Positions 27,357 to 36,466 of a DNA stretch of 64,000 nucleotides are shown here, in pieces (position 1 is the stretch's first letter; every line of letters begins with the position of its first letter). The stretch spans positions 1 through 64,000 of the forward strand of contig CAISTS010000046.1 of NCBI GenBank assembly GCA_903888485.1, written 5' to 3'. The translations under genes and the position numbers were made by a program. The stretch comes from an uncultured bacterium. Its GTDB lineage: Bacteria; Pseudomonadota; Alphaproteobacteria; Rhodospirillales; Rhodospirillaceae. The notes beneath the pieces are model-generated. The model saw only the letters and a list, made by a program, of their open reading frames with translations, did no database searches and was not told the origin of the DNA.

Positions 27357-28748
27357 TTAGTAGCGATAGGTGTCGGGCTTGAAGGGCCCTTCGGGCTTCA
27401 CGCCGATGTAGCTGGCCTGACGCGCGCTGAGCTTGGTGAGTTTGGCGCCGACCTTGGCGAGGTGCAACTCGGCAACCTTTTCGTCGAGGTGCTTGGGCAG
27501 CACGTAAACCTGATTCTTGTAGCTCGCGCCATTGGTCCAGAGTTCGATCTGCGCCAGCACCTGGTTCGAGAACGAAGCGCTCATGACAAAGCTCGGATGG
27601 CCCGTGCCGCAGCCGAGGTTGACGAGGCGACCTTCGGCCAACAACAGGATGCGTTTGCCGTCGGGGAATTCGATTTCATCCACCTGCGGCTTCACGTTGT
27701 GCCATTTGAAATTCCGCAGCGCCTCGGTCTGAATTTCGGTGTCGAAGTGACCGATGTTGCAGACGATGGCGCGGTCTTTCATCTTGCGCATGTGATCGAC
27801 GGTGATGACGTCGAGGTTGCCCGTCGCGGTCACGAAGATGTCGGCGCGCGGCGCGGCATCTTCCATCGTGGTCACCTCATAGCCTTCCATGGCGGCTTGC
27901 AGCGCGTTGATGGGGTCGATCTCCGAGACCATCACGCGGCAGCCGGCCTGGCGCAGCGAAGCGGCAGAACCCTTGCCCACGTCGCCGAAGCCCGCGACCA
28001 TGGCGACCTTACCGGCCATCATGACGTCGGTGCCGCGGCGAATGCCGTCGACCAGGCTCTCGCGGCAGCCGTAGATGTTGTCGAACTTCGACTTGGTGAC
28101 GCTGTCGTTGACGTTGATGGCGGGGAAGTGCAGGCGGCCGTCCTTGGCCATCTGGTACAGGCGATGCACGCCCGTGGTGGTCTCTTCCGAGACGCCCTTG
28201 ATGTTGGCAAGCACTTTCGCGTACCAGCCGGGCTGCGCCTTGTTGCGCTTGGCGATGGCGGCGAACAGCACGGTCTCTTCTTCGTTGGTGGGCTTGGCGA
28301 TCAGCGCCGGGTTCTTTTCGGCTTCGGTGCCCAGCACGATCAGCAACGTCGCGTCGCCGCCGTCGTCGAGGATCATGTTCGGCGTACCGCCGTCGGCCCA
28401 TTCGAAGATCCTGTGGGTATAGTCCCAGTATTCTTCCAGGGTTTCGCCTTTCACGGCGAACACCGGCGTGCCGGCCTTGGCGATGGCGGCGGCGGCCTGG
28501 TCCTGGGTCGAGAAAATGTTGCATGAAGCCCACCGGACGTCGGCGCCGAGATGCTTCAGCGTCTCGATCAGCACACCCGTCTGGATGGTCATGTGCAGCG
28601 AGCCCGCGATGCGCGCGCCCTTTAGCGGCTTGGACTTGCCGAATTCGGTGCGCAGCGCCATCAGGCCCGGCATTTCGGTCTCGGCGATGGCCAGCTCTTT
28701 GCGGCCCCAATCGGCCAAGCCGATGTCTTTCACGAGGTAGTCGCTCAT
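27357..28748 (-). CDS. ahcY: Adenosylhomocysteinase
   Basis: Hydrolyses S-adenosylhomocysteine to adenosine and homocysteine, recycling the product of all SAM methylations; NAD-dependent cytoplasmic tetramer. The 463-residue protein carries the NAD-binding GFGDVGKG (residues 253-260), [22 protein letters not shown] and the C-terminal [13 protein letters not shown] signature. The ATG at 28748 has GGAG upstream and gives the normal N terminus. It lies just downstream of the PTS genes, as in many Alphaproteobacteria. Confidence 0.96.
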   Translation of the reverse strand: MSDYLVKDIGLADWGRKELAIAETEMPGLMALRTEFGKSKPLKGARIAGSLHMTIQTGVLIETLKHLGADVRWASCNIFSTQDQAAAAIAKAGTPVFAVKGETLEEYWDYTHRIFEWADGGTPNMILDDGGDATLLIVLGTEAEKNPALIAKPTNEEETVLFAAIAKRNKAQPGWYAKVLANIKGVSEETTTGVHRLYQMAKDGRLHFPAINVNDSVTKSKFDNIYGCRESLVDGIRRGTDVMMAGKVAMVAGFGDVGKGSAASLRQAGCRVMVSEIDPINALQAAMEGYEVTTMEDAAPRADIFVTATGNLDVITVDHMRKMKDRAIVCNIGHFDTEIQTEALRNFKWHNVKPQVDEIEFPDGKRILLLAEGRLVNLGCGTGHPSFVMSASFSNQVLAQIELWTNGASYKNQVYVLPKHLDEKVAELHLAKVGAKLTKLSARQASYIGVKPEGPFKPDTYRY

Positions 28749-28818
28749 AGCGCTTGCTCTCCAATATGCGTCAGGTGGCGGCCATATAGCAGCCGGACGG
28801 GGGGCCAGCAACGGCGGC

Positions 28819-30594
28819 TCAGCCGGCTTTGGCCAATTCCTCTACAATCGCCCGGACCCGGGCCGGGTCGGATTCACTGGTGATACGTCTTACACGGCCA
28901 CTGATGGCCGAAAGGTTAAGCTCGAGTATGCGTTTCTTCACACGCGGCAGGGACGTCGAGGACATTGACAGCTCGGTGATGCCAAAGCCCAGGAGGATGG
29001 GCGTCATGCGCTCGTCGCCCGCCATTTCGCCGCAGACGGACACGGGGATACGGGCTGCCAGGGCCGCCTCGGCCGAGAACTGGATCAGGCGCAGGACCGC
29101 CGGGTGCAGTGGGTTGTAAAGGTAGGCCACCTGCTCGTCGGTGCGGTCAATGGCCAGGGTGTATTGGGTCAGGTCGTTCGTGCCAATGGCGAAGAAGTCG
29201 GCTTCGGCGGCCAAAGCATCGGCAGCCAGCGCCGCGCCCGGGATTTCGATCATCACGCCGAGCGGCGGCGGCGGATCGGCGATCTTGACGCCCCGGCGCT
29301 TGAGCTGCGCGATGAGCCGCGTCAGCATGCGGCGCACCTGGCGGACCTCTTCGACGATGCAAACCATGGGCAAGAGGATGCGCACGGGGCCATAAGCGCT
29401 CGCCCTCAAGATGGCCGAGAGCTGGATCAACATCACCTTGCGCCGGCTGAGCGAGAAGCGAATGGCGCGCAGACCCAATGCAGGGTTAGGTCCCGGCTTC
29501 ATGCCGAGGCCGTCGCCGAGCTTGTCGGCGCCGACATCGAGGGTGCGGATGGTGACAGGGCGGCCCGCCATTTTCTTCACGACTGCCGAGAGCTCGGCGA
29601 ATTGCTCTTTTTCCGACGGCATATCAGGCCGGTTCATGAACATGAACTCGCTGCGGAAGAGCCCGACGCCTTCCGCGCCGGCGGCGAGCGCGAGGTCGAC
29701 ATCACCCGGCAGCTCGATGTTGGCCTGCAGGTGAATGCGGAAGCCGTCGCGCGTGACCGCGGGTACGGTCTTCAGCTTCTTGAGGGATTGCTGCGACTTC
29801 ACATAGCCGGCGCGCTTGCGGCGGTACTTGTCCAGCGTTGCGGGCGTGGGATCGAGGATGACGTGGCCCGTGCCGCCGTCGACGATGATGGTCTCGCCGC
29901 TCTGGGCCTCGGCGAGAATGTCCCTGGCGGCGACCACGGCCGGCAGCCCCAGCGAGCGGGCGACAATGGCGGTGTGGCTTTCGACGCCGCCCAGCATGGT
30001 GACCAGTCCGGCCGTGCGTTTGGGATCGAGGAGGGCCGTGTCGGCGGGCGACAGTTCATCGGCTACGATCACAGCGTTGGCCGGCAGGTTCTCGAAGCCC
30101 ATTTCGACTTCTTTGCCCAGGCTTTCCACCAGCCGGCGACCCACCTCACGAATGTCGGCCATGCGCGCGGCCAGGTACTGATCTTCCATGGCGGCAAAGG
30201 CTTCGGCCATGAGGCCGATCTCTTTCATCACCGCCGCTTCTGCGTTGATGCGCTCCGTGGCGATGCGCTTCTGCACGCCGCGCACCAGCCGCGAGCCGGA
30301 CAGCATTTGTTGGTAGGCCTCGAGGATGTAGCCGAGTTCCTCGCCCGCCGGGCCCGACATGCGCTTGGCCTGGAGTTGCAGCGCTTCCATGCGGCCACCG
30401 GCCTCGTGCGCGGCCTCGAGCACGCGGTGCTGCTCGGTGCGCACCTTGTTCGCCGGGATCTTGCGTTCGCGCACCTGCACCACGGCGCGGGAGTCGTGAC
30501 GATAGACCACGCCAATCGCCACACCCGCCCCGACCGGCAGGCCTTCGAAAATGCGCTCGCGTGCGCCCACGCTGGCTTGGCTTTTACTCTTCAT
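28819..30594 (-). CDS. ptsI: PTS Enzyme I (PEP-protein phosphotransferase)
   Basis: Takes phosphate from PEP and passes it to HPr. The 591-residue protein has the phospho-His motif [23 protein letters not shown]-binding [11 protein letters not shown], and the C-terminal [10 protein letters not shown] and SVCGEMAGD motifs. There is no N-terminal GAF domain, so it is a plain EI rather than a PtsP of the nitrogen type by architecture. Its ATG overlaps the HPr stop by 11 bases. Confidence 0.92.
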   Translation of the reverse strand: MKSKSQASVGARERIFEGLPVGAGVAIGVVYRHDSRAVVQVRERKIPANKVRTEQHRVLEAAHEAGGRMEALQLQAKRMSGPAGEELGYILEAYQQMLSGSRLVRGVQKRIATERINAEAAVMKEIGLMAEAFAAMEDQYLAARMADIREVGRRLVESLGKEVEMGFENLPANAVIVADELSPADTALLDPKRTAGLVTMLGGVESHTAIVARSLGLPAVVAARDILAEAQSGETIIVDGGTGHVILDPTPATLDKYRRKRAGYVKSQQSLKKLKTVPAVTRDGFRIHLQANIELPGDVDLALAAGAEGVGLFRSEFMFMNRPDMPSEKEQFAELSAVVKKMAGRPVTIRTLDVGADKLGDGLGMKPGPNPALGLRAIRFSLSRRKVMLIQLSAILRASAYGPVRILLPMVCIVEEVRQVRRMLTRLIAQLKRRGVKIADPPPPLGVMIEIPGAALAADALAAEADFFAIGTNDLTQYTLAIDRTDEQVAYLYNPLHPAVLRLIQFSAEAALAARIPVSVCGEMAGDERMTPILLGFGITELSMSSTSLPRVKKRILELNLSAISGRVRRITSESDPARVRAIVEELAKAG

Positions 30595-30859
30595 CGAATT
30601 TGTTGGCGACGAGCTTGCACAGGGCGTCCATGGCCTGGGTGGCTTGCGGCCCCGAAGTGGTGATCTCGATGACCGTGCCGATGCTTGCGGCCAGCATCAT
30701 CAGGCCCATGATCGAACTGCCGGAGACTTCGTTCTCACCCTTCTTGACGCGGATCTCGGCCTCGAACAGCCCGGCGGTCTTGCAGAATTTCGCCGCCGCA
30801 CGGGCGTGCAAGCCCTTGCTGTTGAGAATCTCGGCGCTGCGGCGCAGTTCGTGACTCAT
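30584..30859 (-). CDS. ptsH: HPr phosphocarrier protein
   Basis: A 91-residue phosphocarrier. The EI-phosphorylated His is His18 in GLHARAAAKF, and the regulatory serine for HPr kinase is Ser49 in SGSSIMGLMMLAA. It is encoded with EIIA-Man, EI and, upstream, hprK, which fits control by both phosphorylations. Confidence 0.94.
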   Translation of the reverse strand: MSHELRRSAEILNSKGLHARAAAKFCKTAGLFEAEIRVKKGENEVSGSSIMGLMMLAASIGTVIEITTSGPQATQAMDALCKLVANKFDEE

Positions 30860-30922
30860 GGGGCTCCCACCATCAGGTACGCGGGTTCAGGCGCACCGGC
30901 ATGGAGCGCGCGCAAACCGAGC

Positions 30923-31366
30923 TTACTTTGCTTTTTTGGTCTTCTGCTTTTCTTGGGCAAGCAGCGCCGAAGCGACGTTGATGTACTTACGTCCGGCGTC
31001 CTGGGCCTGCACGGCGGCGCTCTGCAAGGGATCGGTGCCGCGCACGGAGGCCAACTTGATAAGCATGGGCAGGTTGACCCCGGCGATGACCTCGACGGGG
31101 GCGGTGTCCATGATGGAGATGGCGAGGTTCGAGGGCGTGCCGCCGAACATATCGGTCAGCACCACCACGCCCGAGCCGGCGTTGACGGTCTCGACCGCTT
31201 TGACGATGTCGGCGCGGCGTTGCTCCATGTTGTCTTCAGGGCCAATGCAGACCGTGGCGACCTGGGTCTGCGGGCCAACGACATGCTCCATCGCGGCGAC
31301 CAGCTCGAGGGCGAGACGCCCATGAGTGACGAGCACGAGTCCGATCAACGGCCTGGATTGCGACAT
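30923..31366 (-). CDS. PTS EIIA component, mannose family
   Basis: A 147-residue protein of the EIIA-Man fold with the phospho-His in LVLVTHGRLA (His15) and the LTDMFGGTPSN motif. No EIIB, EIIC or EIID gene is in the window, so it probably acts as a regulatory relay end-point rather than in sugar uptake. The C-terminal tail is Lys-rich. It is separated from rapZ by 160 bases that hold a possible promoter. Confidence 0.9.
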   Translation of the reverse strand: MSQSRPLIGLVLVTHGRLALELVAAMEHVVGPQTQVATVCIGPEDNMEQRRADIVKAVETVNAGSGVVVLTDMFGGTPSNLAISIMDTAPVEVIAGVNLPMLIKLASVRGTDPLQSAAVQAQDAGRKYINVASALLAQEKQKTKKAK

Positions 31367-31502
31367 GAAAAAACGAAGTTCCTGGCTTTGCCCGGCGCTT
31401 CCCCATCTGCGCCGGCCCCGGACCTCGTCCGGGTATTAAGGCGGCGCAGCTTAACCAATCACCGGCCTGTTTGCGACTGCGAAATAAGCGCGGGGCTTTG
31501 CC

Positions 31503-31531
31503 ATATAACTTTTTAATATCAATACGTTAAA
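31503..31531 (-). promoter_or_regulatory. Possible promoter of the EIIA-HPr-EI genes
   Basis: In an AT-rich patch just after the rapZ stop, TTTAAC (31531-31526) and TTATAT (31508-31503) lie 17 bases apart on the minus strand. Both boxes are imperfect. The leader to the EIIA gene would be about 130 bases. Confidence 0.35.
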
Positions 31532-32426
31532 CGTCGGACGGGGTGCGGCTGGCGTAAATGTCGCGGTGCCGGACGCTGAAGGTGGCGCCTTTGCGGGCGA
31601 GCCAAGCCTTCAGCCGCTCGACCACATAGACCGATCGGTGCTGGCCGCCGGTGCAGCCCACGGCAATGGTCAGGTAGCTCTTCCCCTCGTTCTCGTAGAG
31701 CGGCAGCAAGGGATCGAGCAGTTGGACCAACCGCTCGAGGAAGGGTTCCAGCGCCGGGTCGCGGGTGATGAAGTCCGCGACCTCGCTTTCAAGACCGGTA
31801 TGCGACTTCAGCTCAGGGACATAGTGCGGGTTCTTGAGGAAGCGCACGTCGAACACCAGGTCGGCGTCGCGCGGCACGCCGTACTTATATCCGAACGAGG
31901 TCAGGAACACGCGCATGGGCCGGGTCATGGCGCCCGAGAACTGGCCGGTGAGCACGCGCTTCAAGTCGGCCGACGTCATGCGCGAGGTGTCGACCAAGAG
32001 CTCGGCTTGCTCGCGCAAGGGCCCCAGCAGGCGGCGCTCGGTCTCGATGCCAACGGGCACTGGCAGGTCCTCGCCGGCGGGGTGGGGGCGGCGGGTCTCG
32101 GAGAAACGCCGGACAAGGATCTCGGTGTCGCAATCGAGGAAGACGATGCCGATCGGCAATTTGGTGTTCTCGCGCAGCTGATCGAGCGTTTCGATCAGGC
32201 CCGCCGCATCGAAATCGCGCGTGCGTACATCGATGCCGATGGCCATGGGCCCATGCCCGGCGGTGACCACGGCGCTGATGAGGGCTTGCGGCAGGTTATC
32301 GACGGTCTCGAAGCCGGTGTCTTCGAGCGCCCGCAAAGCCGAGCTTTTGCCTGCACCCGACAGTCCGGTCACAAGGACGACGCGGCGCATGCTGCCGCCT
32401 TCGGGTTTGGGCACGGTGTTCTTCAT
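31527..32426 (-). CDS. rapZ: RNase adapter protein RapZ
   Basis: A 299-residue P-loop protein with Walker A GLSGAGKS (residues 21-28) and the C-terminal GCTGGQHRSVYV motif. In E. coli RapZ senses glucosamine-6-phosphate and guides RNase E to the sRNA GlmZ; in Alphaproteobacteria, which lack GlmZ/GlmY as far as known, its role is less clear. The ATG at 32426 overlaps the hprK stop (ATGA); a shorter start at 32390 (MRRVVLVTG) is also possible. Confidence 0.9.
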   Translation of the reverse strand: MKNTVPKPEGGSMRRVVLVTGLSGAGKSSALRALEDTGFETVDNLPQALISAVVTAGHGPMAIGIDVRTRDFDAAGLIETLDQLRENTKLPIGIVFLDCDTEILVRRFSETRRPHPAGEDLPVPVGIETERRLLGPLREQAELLVDTSRMTSADLKRVLTGQFSGAMTRPMRVFLTSFGYKYGVPRDADLVFDVRFLKNPHYVPELKSHTGLESEVADFITRDPALEPFLERLVQLLDPLLPLYENEGKSYLTIAVGCTGGQHRSVYVVERLKAWLARKGATFSVRHRDIYASRTPSDV

Positions 32427-32842
32427 GCAAGGCTGCTGAGGACGATGCGGATCTTCGCGGTCGCCGAGGCGCTGCGCGCATCGACGATCAGCCGGGGCAC
32501 GGAAATGCCTTCAAGCGTGCAGGTGGATTCTTCCGGCATGCGTTCGATGTCTCCCTCGGGCGCCAAGTCTACCACCAAACACACGGCTGCGAACTTACGA
32601 AAGGGCAGCGCGACGATGCCATAGCCGCGCAGCTCGATCTTGCCGGCGATGTTCGGGCCGGCGGTGGCGACGAGTTGGCCGTCGGCCACCGACAGGTCGC
32701 AATAGTCGTCGCCCACCAGTTCCGCGCCGCCGTCGATCAGGCGCAGGGCAAGGTCCGACTTGCCCATGCCGGAAGGTCCGCGGATGAGCACGCCTTTGCC
32801 GGCCAGGGCGACGCAGGAAGCATGGATGAGAGCCATAGCCAT
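32423..32842 (-). CDS. hprK: HPr kinase/phosphorylase, short alphaproteobacterial form
   Basis: A protein of about 139 residues consisting only of the catalytic domain, with P-loop RGPSGMGKSD (about residues 21-30) followed by the LVGDDYCDL strand. Gram-positive HprK is about 310 residues with an extra N-terminal domain, absent here as in other Alphaproteobacteria. It phosphorylates HPr on the regulatory serine. Start ATG 32842 or 32836. It is first of the hprK-rapZ pair, followed by the PTS genes. Confidence 0.9.
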   Translation of the reverse strand: MAMALIHASCVALAGKGVLIRGPSGMGKSDLALRLIDGGAELVGDDYCDLSVADGQLVATAGPNIAGKIELRGYGIVALPFRKFAAVCLVVDLAPEGDIERMPEESTCTLEGISVPRLIVDARSASATAKIRIVLSSLA

Positions 32843-32916
32843 GAGTTTATGCGCGAGGAGCCATGCTTGTAAGGGCGCTTGAGGGGGCCACAAGGCGCGA
32901 TTATGGTGCCGCCCGC

Positions 32917-33798
32917 ATGATAGCCCAGATCTTCACCGTTATCGCGCCGGTCATCTTCATCTCCCTGCTTGGCTATATCTGGGAGCGCCGCCGCATGCCC
33001 TTCGATACGGCTGCGATGTCCTACATCAGCAGTTACATCGGGGGCCCTTGCCTGATGATGAGCACGCTGCTGAAGAGCGAGATCGACCTCGGCACCGCGG
33101 CGCGCATCGTCGCTGCGCCAATCCTGCTCATCACCGTCATGGGCCTTATCGGCTGGGGGATGTCCCGCGCGCTGAAGCTGCCCGCCAAGATTTATGCGCC
33201 GGTGCTGATGTTCCCGAACTCCGGCAACATGGGCGTCGCCTTGTGCCTGTTCGCTTTCGGCCAGGACGGCCTTGCCTACGCCGTCACCTACTTCGCCACC
33301 ATGGCGGGCCTGCAGTTCAGCGTGGGAGTCTCCATCGCCAGCGGCAAGCTCTCGGTGAAGGGTCTATTCACCAACCCGGTGCTGATCTCCATCGCGCTCT
33401 CGGGCGTGCTGATGGCGCTTCACGTTCACCCGCCCCAGTGGACCATGAACGTCATGGGCCTCTTGGGCGGTTTGATGATTCCGCTGATGCTGCTGTCGCT
33501 GGGCACGGCGCTCGCCAAGCTGCGCGTCGCCAGCGTCGGGCGCAACTTGGGTTTCTCGCTGATGCGCCTCGGCGGCGGTTTTGTCGTCGGCTTCGCCATC
33601 GCTACGCTGCTCGGCCTCGAGGGTGCTGCGCGCGGCTCGGTGATCATCCAGTCGGCCATGCCGATCGCGGTGTTCACCTACATGTTCGCCGAGCAGTTTG
33701 GGAACGAGCCGGAGGAAGTGGCGGCGATGGTGTTCATCTCGACCATCATCTCGTTCATTAGCCTGCCGTTTTTGATCGGCTTTGCGCTGAATCTTTAG
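32917..33798 (+). CDS. AEC-family (auxin efflux carrier-like) transporter
   Basis: A 293-residue membrane carrier with about ten hydrophobic helices and the AEC-type segments LMFPNSGNMGVALCLFAFG and IIQSAMPIAVFTYMFAEQF. Related proteins carry malate or malonate, but the substrate here is open. The ATG at 32917 is used because the family N terminus starts there; the longer open frame would overlap hprK. It is divergent from hprK (74-base gap) and its end overlaps chvG by four bases. It therefore splits the hprK and chvGI blocks that are usually adjacent in Alphaproteobacteria. Confidence 0.85.
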   Translation: MIAQIFTVIAPVIFISLLGYIWERRRMPFDTAAMSYISSYIGGPCLMMSTLLKSEIDLGTAARIVAAPILLITVMGLIGWGMSRALKLPAKIYAPVLMFPNSGNMGVALCLFAFGQDGLAYAVTYFATMAGLQFSVGVSIASGKLSVKGLFTNPVLISIALSGVLMALHVHPPQWTMNVMGLLGGLMIPLMLLSLGTALAKLRVASVGRNLGFSLMRLGGGFVVGFAIATLLGLEGAARGSVIIQSAMPIAVFTYMFAEQFGNEPEEVAAMVFISTIISFISLPFLIGFALNL

Positions 33799-35579
33799 GC
33801 CGCCGGCAGCCTCACCGTGAACCGCGCGCCTTTGATCTTACCGTCCTCGACGATGTTTTCCGCGGTGATCGTACCGCGGTGGGCTTCGACGACCTGCTTG
33901 GAAATCGAGAGTCCCAGCCCCGAGTGCATGCCGAATTTCTCGCCTTCGGGACGCTCGCTGTAGAAGCGGTTGAAGATATCCTCTTCCTTGCCGGAATGAA
34001 TCCCCGGACCTTGATCTTCCACGACGATCTTCACGTGGCGCCGGTCGCGCATGGTGCGGATGCAAATCACGCCCGCCGGCGGGCTGAAGGACACGGCGTT
34101 GCTGATAAGGTTGCGGAAGACCTGACCGAGGCGCGTCTCGAGGCCGAGCACGACCAGGGTGCCGTACGGGCTCGTCTTGTCGCGTTGCGCCGGGTCGATC
34201 TCCGACACCAGCCGCACTTTGGGCGCGTCGGGGTTGTCGTTGGCGTTCTGCACGGTCGCGAGCGCATCGACCAGGCGGCCGACGTCGACCGGATGCAACT
34301 CGGCGCGGCTGAGTTCGGCATCGAGGCGCGAGGCATCGGAGATGTCGGTGATCAGGCGGTCAAGGCGCGCGACGTCCTCCAGGATGATCGACATCAGCTT
34401 CTTTTGCTGCTCGGGGTCCTTGACGCGCGCGACGGTCTCGACGGCGCTGCGCAAGCTGGTGAGCGGATTCTTGATCTCGTGCGCTACGTCGGCGGCGAAG
34501 TGTTCTATGGCGTCCATGCGCTTCCAGAGCGAGTCCGTCATCTCGCGCAAGGCCTCTGACAGCTCGCCAATTTCATCGTGGCGGCGCGAGAGATCGGGGA
34601 TCGGATAGCGGCGGTTCTTGGCCATGCGCACCTGCATGGCGGCGCTGGCCAAGCGGCGCACGGGCCGCGCGATGGTGTTGGCGAGGTAGATCGACGTCAG
34701 CACCGTCAGCGCCAGCACCCAGGCGAACATGCCAAGGATCGAGCCGCGCACGGCGAAGAGGCGCTTGTCGACGTTGGCGCCGTCGCGGCTGACGACCAGC
34801 GAGCCTACGATCTGCTTGTAGAATTGCACCGGCACGGCGAAGGACAGGATCTTCTGGCGGTCGCTGCGCAGACGCACCGCCCCCTGGGGCTCGCCCTTTT
34901 CGAGCGCGTAGGCAGCTTCGCGGTAGTCGGCGGCTTTGGGCTTGGGCTTCTCGATGTAGGGCTCGAGATTGCGGTCGTAAGCGTAGCGCCCGATGCTGGC
35001 GTCATAGGCCTTGCGGGCGAAGCGCATGACCGGACCGTCATTGTCGATGGGCGGCAGGTCGAGCACCTGCACCTCGCCGCCGGGGCCCTGTAAGAGTCGG
35101 GTGTCGGCGACGAGCGCGCCGGTGTGGTCGAAGAGTTGCGCGCGCACATTGGCAAGTCCGGAAAGATTGCGCACGAGGGAACGCGCGGCTTCGGGATCGA
35201 TGACGCGCGGCGCGCCCGTGGGACCGAAGTCGTCGTTGTCCGCATTGCGCCGGCCGCGCGACTTGGCGACCACCACCGCGCCTTCACCGACGGCCGCGGC
35301 GATCAGTTCACCCTGGGTCTGCAAGGCATCGAGCTCGGTGGCGATGAGTGTGTCCTGGTATTCGTCGAGGAATAGCAGGCCAAGCACGAGCAGCACCGGA
35401 GCCGCCAGATTGACGGCGAGGAAGCGCACGGTGAGCGGCGTGAACAGACGCATGCGCCACGGCGCGGGATCGGCCAGCACCGGCGCAGCTTCGGCCCCGC
35501 TGCCGCCGCGTAAATCATTGAGGCTGGTTTCGGACGCCTGCTTTTCGAACGAATGTCGCACCCGCGAGGCCCTCTCCAC
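33795..35579 (-). CDS. chvG: Sensor histidine kinase ChvG
   Basis: A 594-residue membrane kinase. It has an N-terminal cytoplasmic stretch, a first transmembrane helix near residues 50-70, a long periplasmic sensor region, a second helix around 280-300, HAMP, the H-box ADVAHEIKNPLTSLR, an N-box FRNLISNAVSFS and the DQGPGI and SGLGLSI ATP-binding boxes. In relatives (ChvG/ExoS) it responds to acid and envelope stress and is held off by periplasmic ExoR. No exoR is in this window. It lies 30 bases after chvI. Confidence 0.9.
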   Translation of the reverse strand: MERASRVRHSFEKQASETSLNDLRGGSGAEAAPVLADPAPWRMRLFTPLTVRFLAVNLAAPVLLVLGLLFLDEYQDTLIATELDALQTQGELIAAAVGEGAVVVAKSRGRRNADNDDFGPTGAPRVIDPEAARSLVRNLSGLANVRAQLFDHTGALVADTRLLQGPGGEVQVLDLPPIDNDGPVMRFARKAYDASIGRYAYDRNLEPYIEKPKPKAADYREAAYALEKGEPQGAVRLRSDRQKILSFAVPVQFYKQIVGSLVVSRDGANVDKRLFAVRGSILGMFAWVLALTVLTSIYLANTIARPVRRLASAAMQVRMAKNRRYPIPDLSRRHDEIGELSEALREMTDSLWKRMDAIEHFAADVAHEIKNPLTSLRSAVETVARVKDPEQQKKLMSIILEDVARLDRLITDISDASRLDAELSRAELHPVDVGRLVDALATVQNANDNPDAPKVRLVSEIDPAQRDKTSPYGTLVVLGLETRLGQVFRNLISNAVSFSPPAGVICIRTMRDRRHVKIVVEDQGPGIHSGKEEDIFNRFYSERPEGEKFGMHSGLGLSISKQVVEAHRGTITAENIVEDGKIKGARFTVRLPAA

Positions 35580-35609
35580 GCGTCGCCGGCCCCGGATTAG
35601 GGCGTTAGC

Positions 35610-36329
35610 TTAGGCGGCGGCGTTGGTCTCGTTGTATTTGTAGCCTACGCCGTACAAGGTTTCGATATGAGAGAAGTCCTTGTCGACCTCGCGGAACTTC
35701 TTGCGCAGCCGCTTGATATGGCTGTCGATGGTGCGGTCGTCGACATAGATGTGCTCGCCGTAGGCCGCATCGATGAGCTGGTCGCGGCTTTTGACGTGGC
35801 CCGGGCGCTGCGCCAGGGCCTGGATGATCAGGAACTCGGTGACGGTCAGGTTCACCGGCGCGTTCTTCCACAGGCACAGGTGCTGCGCCGGGTCGAGCAC
35901 CAGCTCGCCGCGCGCCAGCGACGTGGCCGAAGCCGTGCCGGGCGACGCGGCGCTGGCCTTCTGGGCTTCGATGCGCCGGAAGATCGAACGCACGCGCTCG
36001 ATCAAGAGGCGCTGCGAGAACGGCTTCTTGATGTAGTCGTCGGCGCCCATGCGCAGACCCAGGAGTTCGTCGACTTCATCGTCTTTAGAGGTGAGGAAGA
36101 TCACCGGCATGCCGCTCTTCTCGCGCAGGCGCTGCAAGAGCTCGATGCCGTCCATCCGTGGCATCTTGATGTCGAGTACGGCCAGATCTGGCGGCTCGGC
36201 GGTTAGGCCGCGCAGCGCGTCGACGCCGTCACGATACGTCGTCACCTGAAAACCTTCGGACTCGAGAACCATCGAGACCGAGGTCAGAATGTTACGATCA
36301 TCATCAACCAGTGCAATGCGGTAAGCCAC
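35610..36329 (-). CDS. chvI: Response regulator ChvI
   Basis: A 239-residue OmpR/PhoB-type regulator. The receiver has the acidic pair Asp10-Asp11 region (LVDDD), phospho-Asp53 in [11 protein letters not shown], Thr/Ser in FLTSKDD and Lys in IKKPFS. The C-terminal winged helix contains [14 protein letters not shown]. It is the partner of ChvG and is transcribed first in the pair, behind an extended -10 promoter and a leader of about 120 bases. Confidence 0.92.
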   Translation of the reverse strand: MAYRIALVDDDRNILTSVSMVLESEGFQVTTYRDGVDALRGLTAEPPDLAVLDIKMPRMDGIELLQRLREKSGMPVIFLTSKDDEVDELLGLRMGADDYIKKPFSQRLLIERVRSIFRRIEAQKASAASPGTASATSLARGELVLDPAQHLCLWKNAPVNLTVTEFLIIQALAQRPGHVKSRDQLIDAAYGEHIYVDDRTIDSHIKRLRKKFREVDKDFSHIETLYGVGYKYNETNAAA

Positions 36330-36347
36330 GGTTTCACCCTTTTCCCT

Positions 36348-36363
36348 CGGTAGCCTTAGCTAC
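36348..36363 (-). other. Small hairpin in the chvI leader
   Basis: A perfect 6-bp inverted repeat GGTAGC/GCTACC with a 4-base loop lies 18 bases before the chvI start codon. It could be a regulator site or an RNA hairpin; nothing in the sequence decides this. Confidence 0.35.
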
Positions 36364-36454
36364 CCTCAATCAACCGACCCGTGCATCTCAGTCCCGCATT
36401 ATGGCAAAAATACCGCAAAGGTATGTCGCCGCGATGGTGCGTGAGCCGGCGCGG

Positions 36455-36463
36455 ATTATATCA
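36455..36463 (-). promoter_or_regulatory. Extended -10 promoter of chvI
   Basis: On the minus strand the element TGATATAAT begins three bases after the stop codon of the TPR gene. It is identical to the accD element at 5338-5346. No good -35 box is seen. Confidence 0.55.
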
Positions 36464-36466
36464 GAA

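Noticed and set aside
28749..28818. Possible SAH riboswitch ahead of ahcY
   Set aside because: The gap to ptsI is only 70 bases and I see no paired stems like those of the SAH class, only a plain ribosome-binding site.
31417..31433. Perfect palindrome CCCGGAC/GTCCGGG in the gap between rapZ and the EIIA gene
   Set aside because: It lacks a T-run on either strand, so it is not a good terminator, and a single copy gives no reason to call it an operator.
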